Shown here in pieces: positions 1-8,652 of a stretch of 31,121 nt of DNA. A program made the translations under genes and the position numbers. Below the pieces are notes generated by a model, which ran no database searches, was not told where the DNA came from, and was given only the letters and a program-made list of their open reading frames with translations. Origin of the DNA: Candidatus Zixiibacteriota bacterium (lineage in GTDB: Bacteria > Zixibacteria > MSB-5A5 > GN15 > FEB-12); NCBI GenBank assembly GCA_003641415.1, contig QNAG01000002.1:1-31121 (forward strand), read 5' to 3'. Within the stretch, counting starts at the first letter, position 1, and each line of letters opens with the position of its first letter.

Positions 1-99
1 ATTACATCAAATACTTCTATGAGGGGGAGTAAATTCCATCTGCGATGATCACCATTTGACTTCGTTTTTTCCGGAATAACAAGAGGGTAATGTAACTTA
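1..99. other. Window edge without an assignable gene
   Basis: No complete gene lies in the first 99 bases. One plus-strand frame (from base 3) reads nine sense codons and stops with TAA at 30-32, so the 3' end of a gene entering from the left is possible. The stretch is too short to test. Confidence 0.3.
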
Positions 100-131
100 A
101 AAACCCCCGAACTGCATAAGCAGTCGGGGGT
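97..131 (-). terminator. Rho-independent terminator of the 154-891 lipoprotein gene
   Basis: ACCCCCGA-ACTGC pairs with GCAGTCGGGGGT around an ATAA loop, giving a GC-rich stem with a single-base bulge (103-131). On the minus strand the stem is followed by a run of five T. It lies just past the stop codon of the minus-strand lipoprotein gene. Confidence 0.85.
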
Positions 132-153
132 ATAGTCATCAATTTGTCAACGA

Positions 154-891
154 TTAGCCCGAGTAGGTCCAGGTGCCGGATTCGGTATCAGTGAACCACT
201 CCCCGCTAGTACCTGCTGCGTTCCATGTGATTTTCCAATAGTCACCATTATCGGGCACGACAGTGTACTCAACATAGCCAGAGCCGTTAGCGTATACCTT
301 AATTACGATTGTAGCAGTATCCGAGCCGTCCACCATAGTGAGAGTCATAGTGAACACCCCCTCAACTTCTGTCCAATCCCACCGCAAAACAGCGCCGGTT
401 TGGTCGGGGTCGTAAAGCTCCATCCATCCACTCGAACCGTTCAGCAGTTCGTGACACTCAATAAATGTGAAGTGGTCGAACGTAGTCTCGCTGGATTCGT
501 CGTACCCGTCAAGTTGGCAAATCCAAATGTACTCAGTGGAGGTTTCTTGCCAGGTCATTATGATACTAAGTTGACCATTGGACCAACTGTAAGTCACTGA
601 ATCAGATAGAGCCAAAGATGGGCCATCATGTTTGGCTACGGATGTTGGGGGAGGTGTCAGGAACGATGAATACGCCTGTGCCATAGCTACATACATAGCT
701 GCTTGGGTGCCGTAAATGTTGCCGGAACCGGCCAGATTCTCGGTGGGCACATTGATGTTCTCCATAACCGATGGTATTTCTGGTGTGGTATTATTGTTCC
801 CGCCCGTGGAGTTGTCGTCGTCGGAGCACCCGAATGCGAGAAGTGCGGTCAGCAGGGCGACCATGAGTAAAGTCCAACTCTTACGATACAT
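154..891 (-). CDS. Hypothetical lipoprotein (245 aa)
   Basis: An exported lipoprotein of unknown function. The N-terminus has a charged start, a hydrophobic stretch and a lipobox (LLAFGC, Cys at about residue 22). It is followed by an Asp/Asn/Thr-rich tether (residues 23-36), as expected for a protein anchored on the outer face of a membrane. The rest (residues about 90-245) is rich in Trp, Thr, Tyr and Glu with alternating beta-like segments. I recognise no named domain. AAAGGA lies about 8-10 bases before the ATG and supports this start. The gene is monocistronic, with a terminator directly downstream and a possible promoter upstream. Confidence 0.8.
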   Translation of the reverse strand: MYRKSWTLLMVALLTALLAFGCSDDDNSTGGNNNTTPEIPSVMENINVPTENLAGSGNIYGTQAAMYVAMAQAYSSFLTPPPTSVAKHDGPSLALSDSVTYSWSNGQLSIIMTWQETSTEYIWICQLDGYDESSETTFDHFTFIECHELLNGSSGWMELYDPDQTGAVLRWDWTEVEGVFTMTLTMVDGSDTATIVIKVYANGSGYVEYTVVPDNGDYWKITWNAAGTSGEWFTDTESGTWTYSG

Positions 892-939
892 CTCTGATTC
901 CTTTCTATTGAATAATGTCGGTTGTTACTGATACTACTA

Positions 940-969
940 CAAATAATCCGAATGTCGCTGTCGTGTCAA
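940..969 (-). promoter_or_regulatory. Possible promoter for the 154-891 lipoprotein
   Basis: The minus strand carries a perfect TTGACA (969-964). At 17-18 bases spacing there is only a weak -10 candidate (TTATTT/TATTTG). It lies about 50 bases upstream of the start codon, in the correct orientation. The weak -10 keeps confidence low. Confidence 0.35.
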
Positions 970-1086
970 CCTTTTTGTCCCAACATTTCCTTTTATGGGT
1001 TTTCTAAAAGCTGCAATTCAGGTCTCGAGGGGATGATATCGGGCCTCTTTCTCGTTTGTTGGCTGTGATCTTTTTGGAACCCCTAT

Positions 1087-1593
1087 CTACTGTCTACCTC
1101 TACGGTAATCAAGATAAGAGTTCCCTTTGTCTGTCAGGTCATAATAGGTATGATTGCGGTGCTTGATCCACTTGTTATCGACAATGCCTTTGCGGTATTG
1201 AATAATCCGTGGTTCCACCCGCTCCAGTAAGCCCATCTCGCGGAGCTTTTTATGGCTGTCGAATGTCGCCTGTTTGGTGATGCCCGCTTTGCGGGACACG
1301 ACGAGGGAATAATCAACACCATACTCCAGATGATGCTTCAACACTGCCCAGTCATTATCATCCAGTTCATGGTAGTTCTTATCGGGTGTGAACGATGTTC
1401 GTTCCTCAAGAATATCATCCCATTTAAGAGTGACAAGTCGTTCCTTTTCGGCCTTGCCCAGATTGGGGCAGTCGCGCCGGTGGACTTTGAGAACATTGTC
1501 ATAGCTGTAGTAGCCTACGATATCATCACCTATAGCAGGTGTGCAGCACTTCGCCAAGGTGTAATCTTTCTTAAGTCGGATTGGTTTAGCCAT
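1087..1593 (-). CDS. Stand-alone RelA/SpoT-type zinc-finger (ZFD/RIS) domain with C-terminal winged helix
   Basis: Residues 10-58 match the zinc-finger/RIS domain that sits near the C-terminus of long RelA/SpoT proteins: AKCCTPAIGDDIVGY, then VHRRDCPNL. The pattern Cys16-Cys17, His38, Asp41-Cys42 keeps the CC-x20-H-x3-C spacing I recall for E. coli RelA, where this domain contacts the ribosome and regulates (p)ppGpp synthesis. The HD, synthetase, TGS and ACT domains are absent. Residues about 70-168 look like a MarR/PadR-type winged helix (ITKQATFDSHKKLREMGLL, then YDLTDKGNSYL). The start is uncertain. ATG at 1593 sits just before the conserved domain but has no clear ribosome binding site, and an in-frame TTG at 1620 would add nine residues. 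Function is unknown; a ribosome- or nucleic-acid-binding regulator is an inference. An IS256 remnant begins about 45 bases upstream on the other strand. Confidence 0.75.
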   Translation of the reverse strand: MAKPIRLKKDYTLAKCCTPAIGDDIVGYYSYDNVLKVHRRDCPNLGKAEKERLVTLKWDDILEERTSFTPDKNYHELDDNDWAVLKHHLEYGVDYSLVVSRKAGITKQATFDSHKKLREMGLLERVEPRIIQYRKGIVDNKWIKHRNHTYYDLTDKGNSYLDYRRGRQ

Positions 1594-1637
1594 ACGGTAA
1601 TATACGTAATTGATACGCAAACTGATAGGCAGTGTAA

Positions 1638-2180
1638 ATTAAAATTGACTTCCATGTGGCTATATCAGAGAAGGCCATTCACTGGCAGGTCTTTCTGGAT
1701 AATCTTTATCGTCGTGGTCTAGAGAGTAAACAGCTGAAATTGATTGTAACCGATAGCGCCGGAGGTTTGCTTGATGCTGCCCGGACAGTCTATGGAACAG
1801 TTCCGCTGCAGGTATGCTGGGTGCATCACCAGCGCAATCTGGTTAAATATTTAAAGAAACGGAGTCATCGCAAAGCTGTCTGTGTTGATGCTATAGCTAT
1901 GTTCATGGCTGACAATCATCGGCAGGCACTTAAACTTATACAGACCTTCCAGTATCGCTGGCATCCTAAAGAACCTCGAGCAGCGAGAATATTCCCTAAA
2001 GATATTGATCTCTCATTGACATTTTATAGTCAGCCTAAAGATAAATGGAAGCAGTTGGCTTCAAATAATCTGATCGAGAGACAGATGAGGGAATTCAGAA
2101 GAAGAATTAAATTGATTGATTTGTTCAGAGATGAAAAAAAAGTTGTGAAAGGATTATATTTACTCAACTTAAACAATTAA
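1638..2180 (+). pseudogene. IS256-family (mutator-type) transposase, C-terminal fragment
   Basis: About 180 codons remain of a family that is usually about 400 residues long. The preserved part includes the second catalytic Asp in LIVTDSAGGLL, the family signature VCWVHHQRNLVKYL, and the catalytic Glu region NLIERQMREFRRR. The N-terminal DNA-binding region and the first catalytic Asp are missing. Homology extends a few codons upstream of the first possible start (a GTG at 1656), to just after a TAA at 1635-1637. That shows it is a decayed fragment and not a short gene. A functional transposase is ruled out by the missing catalytic residue. Confidence 0.85.
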
Positions 2181-2240
2181 ACCAGATCGTGGATTTATAC
2201 CAGAATTCTTAATTCTACACAATTCTTTTTGCACTACCCT
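1638..2240 (+). mobile_element. 5'-truncated IS256-family insertion sequence remnant
   Basis: The remnant consists of the C-terminal part of a mutator-type transposase, followed about 25-60 bases after its stop by a sequence resembling an IS256-type terminus (around 2206-2240, containing TCTACACAATTC and ending TTGCACTACCCT). No matching left terminus appears upstream in the window, so the element has lost its 5' part and cannot move by itself. The homology starts abruptly near 1640, close to the start of the divergent zinc-finger gene. Confidence 0.75.
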
Positions 2241-2374
2241 AATCTCAGGGGTAATGGTTTCTATAAATATTTGTTTAGTTCTCATAAATTTATAATAAGA
2301 CAGATTGCAATGAATTGTGTTGATTTATAGTTTTAAGAAAATAGTACTTAAGAAAGCAATATGATTTGTTATGA

Positions 2375-2776
2375 TTATTTTATTTTGAAACCCTGCTTGC
2401 GGAGAAAATTCTCCCCTTCTTTAATGGTGCGAAAAGTTTTTGATATCTTGCTTGTTCCACCAAGATTGAACATCTTATTCAGTTGAGAGTATGTGACTGG
2501 ATTGTTAATAATGTTCACCGACCATTTCATATTATGTCCCCGACACCAGTGAAGATGTTTCCCGATGATTTCGACACCTTCAGGGTGGGCTGTCTTCCAG
2601 TTGGTCAAATCAGCCAACTTAACCCATGGTTTAGCTGTGATTGGTGAGACTTGCTCTTCGAAATCCTTCAAGTAAGCCATTGCGGTATCAGGTAGGAAAA
2701 CGCCAAATATTTTCTCGTAGACGACGCCATTTTCCTTATCAACGTCGATATCATATTCCAAATGCCATCCATCCAT
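2375..2776 (-). CDS. STAS/SpoIIAA-like small protein (133 aa)
   Basis: A small soluble protein with no signal peptide or membrane segment. The pattern (an N-terminal strand pair, GVFLPDTAMAYLKDFEEQV, KPWVKLADLTNWKTAHPEG, then a final helix ending GENFLRKQGFKIK) resembles the STAS/SpoIIAA-like families that often act in signalling or partner switching. The match is by overall pattern, not by a diagnostic residue. No phosphorylatable Ser with the anti-anti-sigma context is evident. Only a weak ribosome binding site (GCAGG) is visible before the ATG. It is flanked by the IS256 remnant and by the large secreted protein, and has no obvious operon partner. AT-rich DNA between 2241 and 2374 shows nothing else I can assign. 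Confidence 0.55.
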   Translation of the reverse strand: MDGWHLEYDIDVDKENGVVYEKIFGVFLPDTAMAYLKDFEEQVSPITAKPWVKLADLTNWKTAHPEGVEIIGKHLHWCRGHNMKWSVNIINNPVTYSQLNKMFNLGGTSKISKTFRTIKEGENFLRKQGFKIK

Positions 2777-2959
2777 AGCTTACGCCTGCACTACTGTTTC
2801 ACTGTTTTGAGTTCATTCAAAGATTATAGTTATGTAAAATATAAGTATAGACAGTATTTCCAGTCAAGGGATAAAATGAGTCTATGAGAGGTTAGTTGCT
2901 GCTTGAACAGAAGAGTTTTATTATAGTCCCTTTTTTGAATTTCTTACAGTAGAGGTAAA

Positions 2960-5900
2960 TTACGGGCAATTGGCAGGTGCAGGACCACCCGTGAAGAGAA
3001 AAGCTACGAGATAAGTCAAGTCGGCGACATTGACTTCCTCAAATTCATCACCGTCTACATTCCCTTCTTCAGGGCATGGTGGTGATGGACCGCCTGTAAA
3101 GAGATAGGCTACGAGATAAGTCAAATCAGCGACATCGACCTCTTCAAATTCATCACCATCAACATTTCCTCGGATGGGGGCTGTGCAACAACCGGAATCA
3201 CAGGCATCGCCTATGCCATTACTATCAGAATCTGTCTGATCGGGGTTATACGCAAATGGGCAATTATCATCAGCGCAAGTATTGGCTGGGAAACCGGGGT
3301 TACCATATCCGTCCCCATCGATATCCGTACATGTATCACAGGAGTCGCCGATCCCATCCAAATCATAATCTTCCTGGTCGGGGTTGTGAATTGACGAACA
3401 ATTATCACAAACATCACCTATCCCGTCGCTGTCAGTATCTAATTGGTCGGGATTGTGGGTATCCGGACAATTGTCAATTTCACAAGTGTTGTATGGGAAC
3501 CCAGAATCACCGTATCCGTCTCCATCGGTATCAGTGCATACATCACAACTGTCACCCACTCCATCGTTGTCAGCGTCCTCCTGATCAGGATTAAAGATAG
3601 AAGGGCAGTTGTCTTCAGGACAGGTGTTGGCAGGGAAACCAGGGTTACCATAGCCGTCGCCATCGGTGTCAGTGCATACATCACAACTGTCACCTATTCC
3701 GTCAGCGTCGGTATCTTCTTGAAGTGAATTGGCTATATCGGGGCAATTATCGCAGACATCACCGATGCCATCAGAGTCGGTATCAGTCTGTTCCGGATTA
3801 TAGTCATACGGGCAGTTATCATCGGGGCAATCGTTCTCGGGATGGTCAGGGTCGCCATAACCGTCAGCGTCGGAGTCAAAACAAATGAACTCGGCTATAG
3901 CCATTTTAAAAAGAAAAATATCAAATTCACCGCAAATTGAATCCTGGATGGGGTTAATTGTAGGGAATTGGAATGAGCCGGTGTATCCTCCAACAAATGC
4001 GTTTTCGCCAGTATCAACAACGATACCGTATCCGAATTCGAAGTTATGAGCTCCAACGAAAGTGCTGTATACCAAGGAATCACCCGGCTCAGCCAGACAT
4101 GTTACGAAAACGTCAGAATAGCCATTATGGGAGTCGTCGTATGGTTCCGCTGTTGGGAAGTCATCCGATTCAGTATTCCCTGTTATATATGCTTTACCGT
4201 ATTGATCAATACTAATACCAGCCGCAAGATCATCATGTAATCCGCCAAGATATGTGCTGTATAGGAGATTGACTCCCGATGAATCCAGCTTAAAGACAAA
4301 AGCGTCAAGGCCACCGTTATAGCTGTTATCGTTAGCGTTTATTATTGGGAAGTTATCTGAAATAGTATAACCGGTTACGAAAGCGTTATTGGCAGAATCA
4401 AGAACAATGGAAAGAGCTGATTCACCTTCCGTACCTCCGACATATGTACTGTAGCTTAGAACGTTACCAGCAGAGTCAAGACGAGTAACAAAGCAGTCAC
4501 CAACATAGCTGCCACCATTGTAGCTTGGATCATATGCTCCAACGGTTGGGAAATCGTTAGAGAGGGTATAGCCTGTTATGTAGGCATCTCCGTTTGTCCC
4601 TACCGCAACTCCCAAACCGCCATCGGAATCAGTGCCTCCAAGATAGGTGGAAAATTCAAGAATATCACCGGTAGCGCCTATCCGAGCAACAAAGATGTCT
4701 TGGGAACCATCAAGAGTGTTGTCATAACAATTGGCTGTTGGGAAGTCTGAGGAGGAGGTCTTCCCTGTCAGGTAAACACAACCGTCATCGGCGAGATCCA
4801 GCCCTGTGGCGACATCATTTTCAGTCCCTCCCAGGTAAGTACTATAGAGGATTGTGTCACCAGTGGGGCAAAGTTTAAAGAGAATAGCATCATCCCCGCC
4901 GTTATTTGAAATTTGATAAGCATTTACATTGGGGAAATCAGTCGAGTTTGTTAAACCAACTACATAGGCATTACCGTTCTCGTCGACCCGAATTCCAAAA
5001 CCACGCTCATCGCCGGTTTCACCACCAACGTAGGTGCTGTACAAGAGTGAATCGCCGGTTATGGAGATGCGGGAGACGAAAATATCATATTCAGCAGGAC
5101 TGCCACCATTGTAGGTACTGTCATAAGCGTTTTCAAGAGGAAAGTCCTGTGATGCTGTGTATCCTGTTGCAAAAAGACTACCATCTTCATCAACTGCCAC
5201 ACTCCGGCAATAATCGACAGAGGAACCTCCGAGAAGAGTGCTATAGTTAATTACCGGGTCAATAATTAGAGGTAGTTCCTGATCGTAACCATCAGAAAAA
5301 GTGAAACCGAAGGTATGGTCGTCTATTGCAATAAATCCAGATTTTACAGGTTGTCTTGTTCCAGCTGATAATTGATAGGCTACTGGCCGGCTTTCAATAA
5401 TATCGCCGAATGGAGTTGAAATTACCAGGTTGTTGTTGCCATCAATAGAAATATCATCTGCCCCGCTTATCCTGATTCTGATATCATTTGGGTTGGCGCC
5501 AACAGAAACTTCGAAATCATATTCCAGATTCCCATTATTCCCACGGTAAACAAGGTCAATACCATCGTATATTTCTTCAAAGACCAATTCTCTGAAAGTT
5601 GGAATGTCACGATACCATTGGTCAGCATTAGGACCGAGGAAGTATGTGGTATGGTTTTCTATTGTATTACGACCGTAAACTATTGGGTTAGTGTTAGCTT
5701 CAACAAAAGATACCCGGATCAATTGGTATATCAAACTATCTGTTCCATTTTCCCAGTCATAACCGTAACGTGTGAGAATATCCTGTGATGTGGTGTTATG
5801 TGCCAATTGGACAAAATGATAGAAGATTTCGTTTTGTGTGAACCAAACAGCAGCATCATTGGTTTCGGTACGAAAAGTGACGAGATTAGAAAACTGCCCC

Positions 5901-6082
5901 ATATTTTGCGTGAATGCCAATTCAGAGTTGACGGATATTGATTCAAAATCCGACATTCCCTGAATCTGCGTAAGATCTGTAATATCCGACTTCTCTAAGG
6001 GAGAATCGCCGGCTAGTGAGGAAATGGTTATTAGCGCAAAGATAAGAACAAAAGCACTTAACCACAACTTACGATAATTCAA
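2960..6082 (-). CDS. Secreted SBBP beta-propeller / thrombospondin type-3 / double dockerin-like protein (1040 aa)
   Basis: A large exported protein. Residues 1-24 form a signal peptide (LSAFVLIFALITISSLAG). Residues about 50-275 are the domain that usually precedes SBBP repeats (FTQNMGQFSNLV, then FGFTFSDGYDQELPLIIDP). Residues about 280-715 hold seven SBBP repeats, each opening like YSTYLGGTENDVATG and containing VTGYT...DFPT, predicted to fold as a beta-propeller. Residues about 734-964 are thrombospondin type-3 calcium-binding repeats (DTDSDGIGDVCDNCP). The C-terminus has two near-identical dockerin-like EF-hand motifs (GNVDGDEFEEV.VADLTYLV). TTG at 6082 is chosen because GGAG sits 6 bases upstream and the signal peptide follows directly. 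The role is probably adhesive or structural at the surface; the ligand is unknown. The dockerin-like pair could attach it to a cohesin-like partner, which is inference. Confidence 0.85.
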   Translation of the reverse strand: MNYRKLWLSAFVLIFALITISSLAGDSPLEKSDITDLTQIQGMSDFESISVNSELAFTQNMGQFSNLVTFRTETNDAAVWFTQNEIFYHFVQLAHNTTSQDILTRYGYDWENGTDSLIYQLIRVSFVEANTNPIVYGRNTIENHTTYFLGPNADQWYRDIPTFRELVFEEIYDGIDLVYRGNNGNLEYDFEVSVGANPNDIRIRISGADDISIDGNNNLVISTPFGDIIESRPVAYQLSAGTRQPVKSGFIAIDDHTFGFTFSDGYDQELPLIIDPVINYSTLLGGSSVDYCRSVAVDEDGSLFATGYTASQDFPLENAYDSTYNGGSPAEYDIFVSRISITGDSLLYSTYVGGETGDERGFGIRVDENGNAYVVGLTNSTDFPNVNAYQISNNGGDDAILFKLCPTGDTILYSTYLGGTENDVATGLDLADDGCVYLTGKTSSSDFPTANCYDNTLDGSQDIFVARIGATGDILEFSTYLGGTDSDGGLGVAVGTNGDAYITGYTLSNDFPTVGAYDPSYNGGSYVGDCFVTRLDSAGNVLSYSTYVGGTEGESALSIVLDSANNAFVTGYTISDNFPIINANDNSYNGGLDAFVFKLDSSGVNLLYSTYLGGLHDDLAAGISIDQYGKAYITGNTESDDFPTAEPYDDSHNGYSDVFVTCLAEPGDSLVYSTFVGAHNFEFGYGIVVDTGENAFVGGYTGSFQFPTINPIQDSICGEFDIFLFKMAIAEFICFDSDADGYGDPDHPENDCPDDNCPYDYNPEQTDTDSDGIGDVCDNCPDIANSLQEDTDADGIGDSCDVCTDTDGDGYGNPGFPANTCPEDNCPSIFNPDQEDADNDGVGDSCDVCTDTDGDGYGDSGFPYNTCEIDNCPDTHNPDQLDTDSDGIGDVCDNCSSIHNPDQEDYDLDGIGDSCDTCTDIDGDGYGNPGFPANTCADDNCPFAYNPDQTDSDSNGIGDACDSGCCTAPIRGNVDGDEFEEVDVADLTYLVAYLFTGGPSPPCPEEGNVDGDEFEEVNVADLTYLVAFLFTGGPAPANCP
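3190..3885 (-). repeat. DNA repeats encoding thrombospondin type-3 units
   Basis: This is an internal tandem array within the 2960-6082 gene. Units alternate DNCP...NPDQ.D.DSDGIGD.CD with TCTDTDGDGYG.PGFP..TC. Two of the longer units (around 3490-3600 and 3620-3735) are nearly identical at DNA level, indicating recent duplication or gene conversion. The array is in frame throughout. Confidence 0.75.
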
Positions 6083-6424
6083 TAGAAACTCCAGATGCCA
6101 ACCGCTGTAGACTTAATCGCGGAACTCCCAAGTATAACATTATAATTATACTCAAAAAAAGTCTGCTGTCAAGACAGAAAAACTACTTTTTGTAGCCGCA
6201 TAAAATTACTTATAGCATGTTTTCGGCAATTTGATTGTTTTCTACACTATTTGCTAACAAAACTATCAGACCGGGCTCGTTATGAGTAAAATTGTGAGGT
6301 CAGTTAATGTAAAAAAAACTGTAACCATATTAAATAGCTGACAGATTGCCTTTGTGCTCTTACATTTAATGAAACAACATAGTTACGTTTTAGTTTTAAT
6401 CCTAATTGATATGAGGAAACAGAC
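6083..6424. other. Divergent intergenic region
   Basis: This 342-base AT-rich gap separates two genes that point away from each other, so it must hold both promoters. I cannot place a convincing -35/-10 pair and see no RNA gene, strong hairpin or open reading frame in it. Confidence 0.5.
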
Positions 6425-8554
6425 ATGTTTAAACATTTTTCGTTATTCTATTTTGTATTGATTCTTCTTGCCTCTGTAGTGGCACTCTTTTCATGTGCTA
6501 AGAATTCCGGCACTAATCTCACTCCTCCAGTGGCTCAAATAGAGCCAAAGGTAGACACAATTCATGGAGATGTGCTCGTGGATAACTACTTCTGGCTGCG
6601 ACAGCGAGATGATTCTACAGTTCTGGAATATCTTGAGGAAGAAAATAAATACACTGAAGCTGTTATGGCTTCTACCGAGGATTTACAGGTTAAGTTGTAC
6701 GACGAAATGATAAGCCGAATAAAGGAGACTGATCTTTCCGTACCGGTGAAAGATGACGATTATTTTTACTATCACCGAACTGAAGAAGGAAAGCAGTACA
6801 GGGTCTATTGCAGAAAGAAAGGATCTCTTGAAGCTGAAGAAGAGGTGCTTCTGGACCTCAACGAAATGGCTAAGGGAAAGGGTTTCTTTAATCTAGGGAT
6901 TTACGAGGTAAGTCCCAATCATCAGAAATTAGCCTTTTCGATAGATACGACTGGCAATGAGCAATATGTGCTGTTCTTTAAAGACCTGACTACTGGCGAG
7001 ATATTACCGGAGGCAATTCCCAACACTAATTCTCTGGCTTGGGCTAACGATAATTATACTGTTTTCTATTCAGTCGAGGACAGTACCTTTCGACCATACA
7101 AGTTGTTTCGTCATGTGCTAAAAACAAATCCTAATAAGGACGCTCTCGCATTCCATGAGAAAGATCCTGCATTTTATCTCTGGGTAAGTAAGACAAAAAG
7201 CGAAGAGTATATTTTAGTTCACTCGGAGAGCCAGACTACCAGTGAAATCCATTTCTATGATGCTGATAAACCAGTCGGACGATTCAGGCTCGTTCACCCG
7301 CGACAGCAGGGTATGGAGTACAACTTGATCCACCACGGGAAATGGTTCTATATCGTGACCAACGATAAAGCGCGCAATTTTAAACTTGTAAAAACACCAG
7401 TGATGAAACCAGGTAAGAGATACTGGGTCGATGTGATTTCACATAGCGATACAATGAAAATTGACCGGGCGGAAGCATTTGAAGATTTCCTGGTTGTGCA
7501 TGGGCGCATCAACGGTCTCAGTCAGATTATGGTTCGTGACCTTAAAACAGGGGAGAGTCACGTTATAGATTTCCCCGAGCCGGTATTTACGGTATACGGA
7601 GGAAACAACCCAGATTTCAGCTCTAATGAGCTTCGGTTTACTTATCAGTCGATGGTGACTCCGCGATCTGTATACGATTATAACATGGCTACACGCGAAC
7701 GAACTCTCCTAAAGAAAGCCGAGGTTCTTGGTGGTTATGATCCAACTAAGTACCAGATGGAGCGTGTTTTTACCACTACCGATGATAGTATTAAAATTCC
7801 CATATCGCTGGTATATCGTAAGGGAATGGAGCGTAACGGACGCAACCCTCTTCTGTTGTATGGGTACGGTTCGTATGGTATGAGTATGGACCCCTGGTTC
7901 TCATCACGGCGCCTTAGTCTTTTAGACCGAGGTTTTATCTATGCTATTGCACATATTCGTGGTGGTGGTGAGATGGGACGGCAGTGGTATTATGACGGCA
8001 AACTTTTGAAGAAGAAGAATACGTTCACTGATTTTATCGCCTGTGCGGACCATTTGGTGGCTGAGAAGTATACCTCTCACAATCTGATGGTTATCTCAGG
8101 CGGCAGTGCGGGTGGATTATTGATAGGAGCCGTACTTAACATGCGACCCGATTTGGCTAAGGTTGCTATTGCTGATGTGCCCTTTGTGGACGTTATCAAC
8201 ACGATGCTTGATCCGACCATTCCCTTGACCGTTATCGAGTACGAAGAGTGGGGAAATCCTAACGATGAAGAGTTCTACCGTTATATGAAATCGTATTCTC
8301 CTTATGACAATGTGACTGCTCAGGATTACCCGAATATCCTTGTGGAAGCTGGTCTTAACGACGCGCGGGTCCAGTATTGGGAACCGGCAAAGTGGACAGC
8401 TAAGCTAAGAGCTACCAAGACAGACAATAATATGCTTTTACTCAAAACCAACATGGGTGCTGGACATGGGGGTTCTTCGGGTCGTTATGATTACCTCAAG
8501 GAAGTAGCTTTCGAGTATGCCTTTGTTCTTAAATGCTTTGGTATGGTTGATTAG
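6425..8554 (+). CDS. Lipoprotein prolyl oligopeptidase / oligopeptidase B-type serine peptidase (S9A)
   Basis: This enzyme cleaves short peptides after Pro or basic residues; the specificity here is not determined. The N-terminus carries a lipobox (VVALFSC), so the enzyme is predicted to be a membrane-anchored lipoprotein instead of the usual cytoplasmic form. Residues 35-420 form the propeller region, opening with the family signature DNYFWLRQRDD. The C-terminal hydrolase domain holds the triad Ser561 (SGGSAGG), Asp646 (AGLNDARV) and His681 (GAGHGG). The RGGGEMGRQWYYDGK motif is also typical of S9A. Length (709 aa) is normal for the family plus a signal. GAGGAA lies about 8 bases before the ATG. 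It is followed by a terminator shared with the converging gene. Confidence 0.92.
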   Translation: MFKHFSLFYFVLILLASVVALFSCAKNSGTNLTPPVAQIEPKVDTIHGDVLVDNYFWLRQRDDSTVLEYLEEENKYTEAVMASTEDLQVKLYDEMISRIKETDLSVPVKDDDYFYYHRTEEGKQYRVYCRKKGSLEAEEEVLLDLNEMAKGKGFFNLGIYEVSPNHQKLAFSIDTTGNEQYVLFFKDLTTGEILPEAIPNTNSLAWANDNYTVFYSVEDSTFRPYKLFRHVLKTNPNKDALAFHEKDPAFYLWVSKTKSEEYILVHSESQTTSEIHFYDADKPVGRFRLVHPRQQGMEYNLIHHGKWFYIVTNDKARNFKLVKTPVMKPGKRYWVDVISHSDTMKIDRAEAFEDFLVVHGRINGLSQIMVRDLKTGESHVIDFPEPVFTVYGGNNPDFSSNELRFTYQSMVTPRSVYDYNMATRERTLLKKAEVLGGYDPTKYQMERVFTTTDDSIKIPISLVYRKGMERNGRNPLLLYGYGSYGMSMDPWFSSRRLSLLDRGFIYAIAHIRGGGEMGRQWYYDGKLLKKKNTFTDFIACADHLVAEKYTSHNLMVISGGSAGGLLIGAVLNMRPDLAKVAIADVPFVDVINTMLDPTIPLTVIEYEEWGNPNDEEFYRYMKSYSPYDNVTAQDYPNILVEAGLNDARVQYWEPAKWTAKLRATKTDNNMLLLKTNMGAGHGGSSGRYDYLKEVAFEYAFVLKCFGMVD

Positions 8555-8605
8555 CCATGATAAAAGCTGTATAATCTTTTGATTTTTAATGTTTGTTAGA
8601 CACAA

Positions 8606-8629
8606 AAGCCCCGCTTGATAGCGGGGCTT
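8606..8629. terminator. Bidirectional terminator between converging genes
   Basis: A perfect 10-bp stem, AAGCCCCGCT/AGCGGGGCTT, encloses a TGAT loop. A short T-run (TTTT) follows only on the minus-strand side, so it best fits the gene at 8653-9003. It lies 52 bases after the peptidase stop and can serve both. Confidence 0.85.
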
Positions 8630-8652
8630 CAATAGAAAAAGCGTAGTTGAAA

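Noticed and set aside
1087..1620. Zinc-finger gene as the 3' remnant of a full relA cut by the IS element
   Set aside because: In RelA the zinc finger is followed by an ACT domain. Here it is followed by a winged helix, so a simple truncation does not explain it.
3190..3885. Regularly spaced near-identical DNA repeats that look like a CRISPR array
   Set aside because: They are in frame within one long gene, have unequal spacing, and encode thrombospondin type-3 units.
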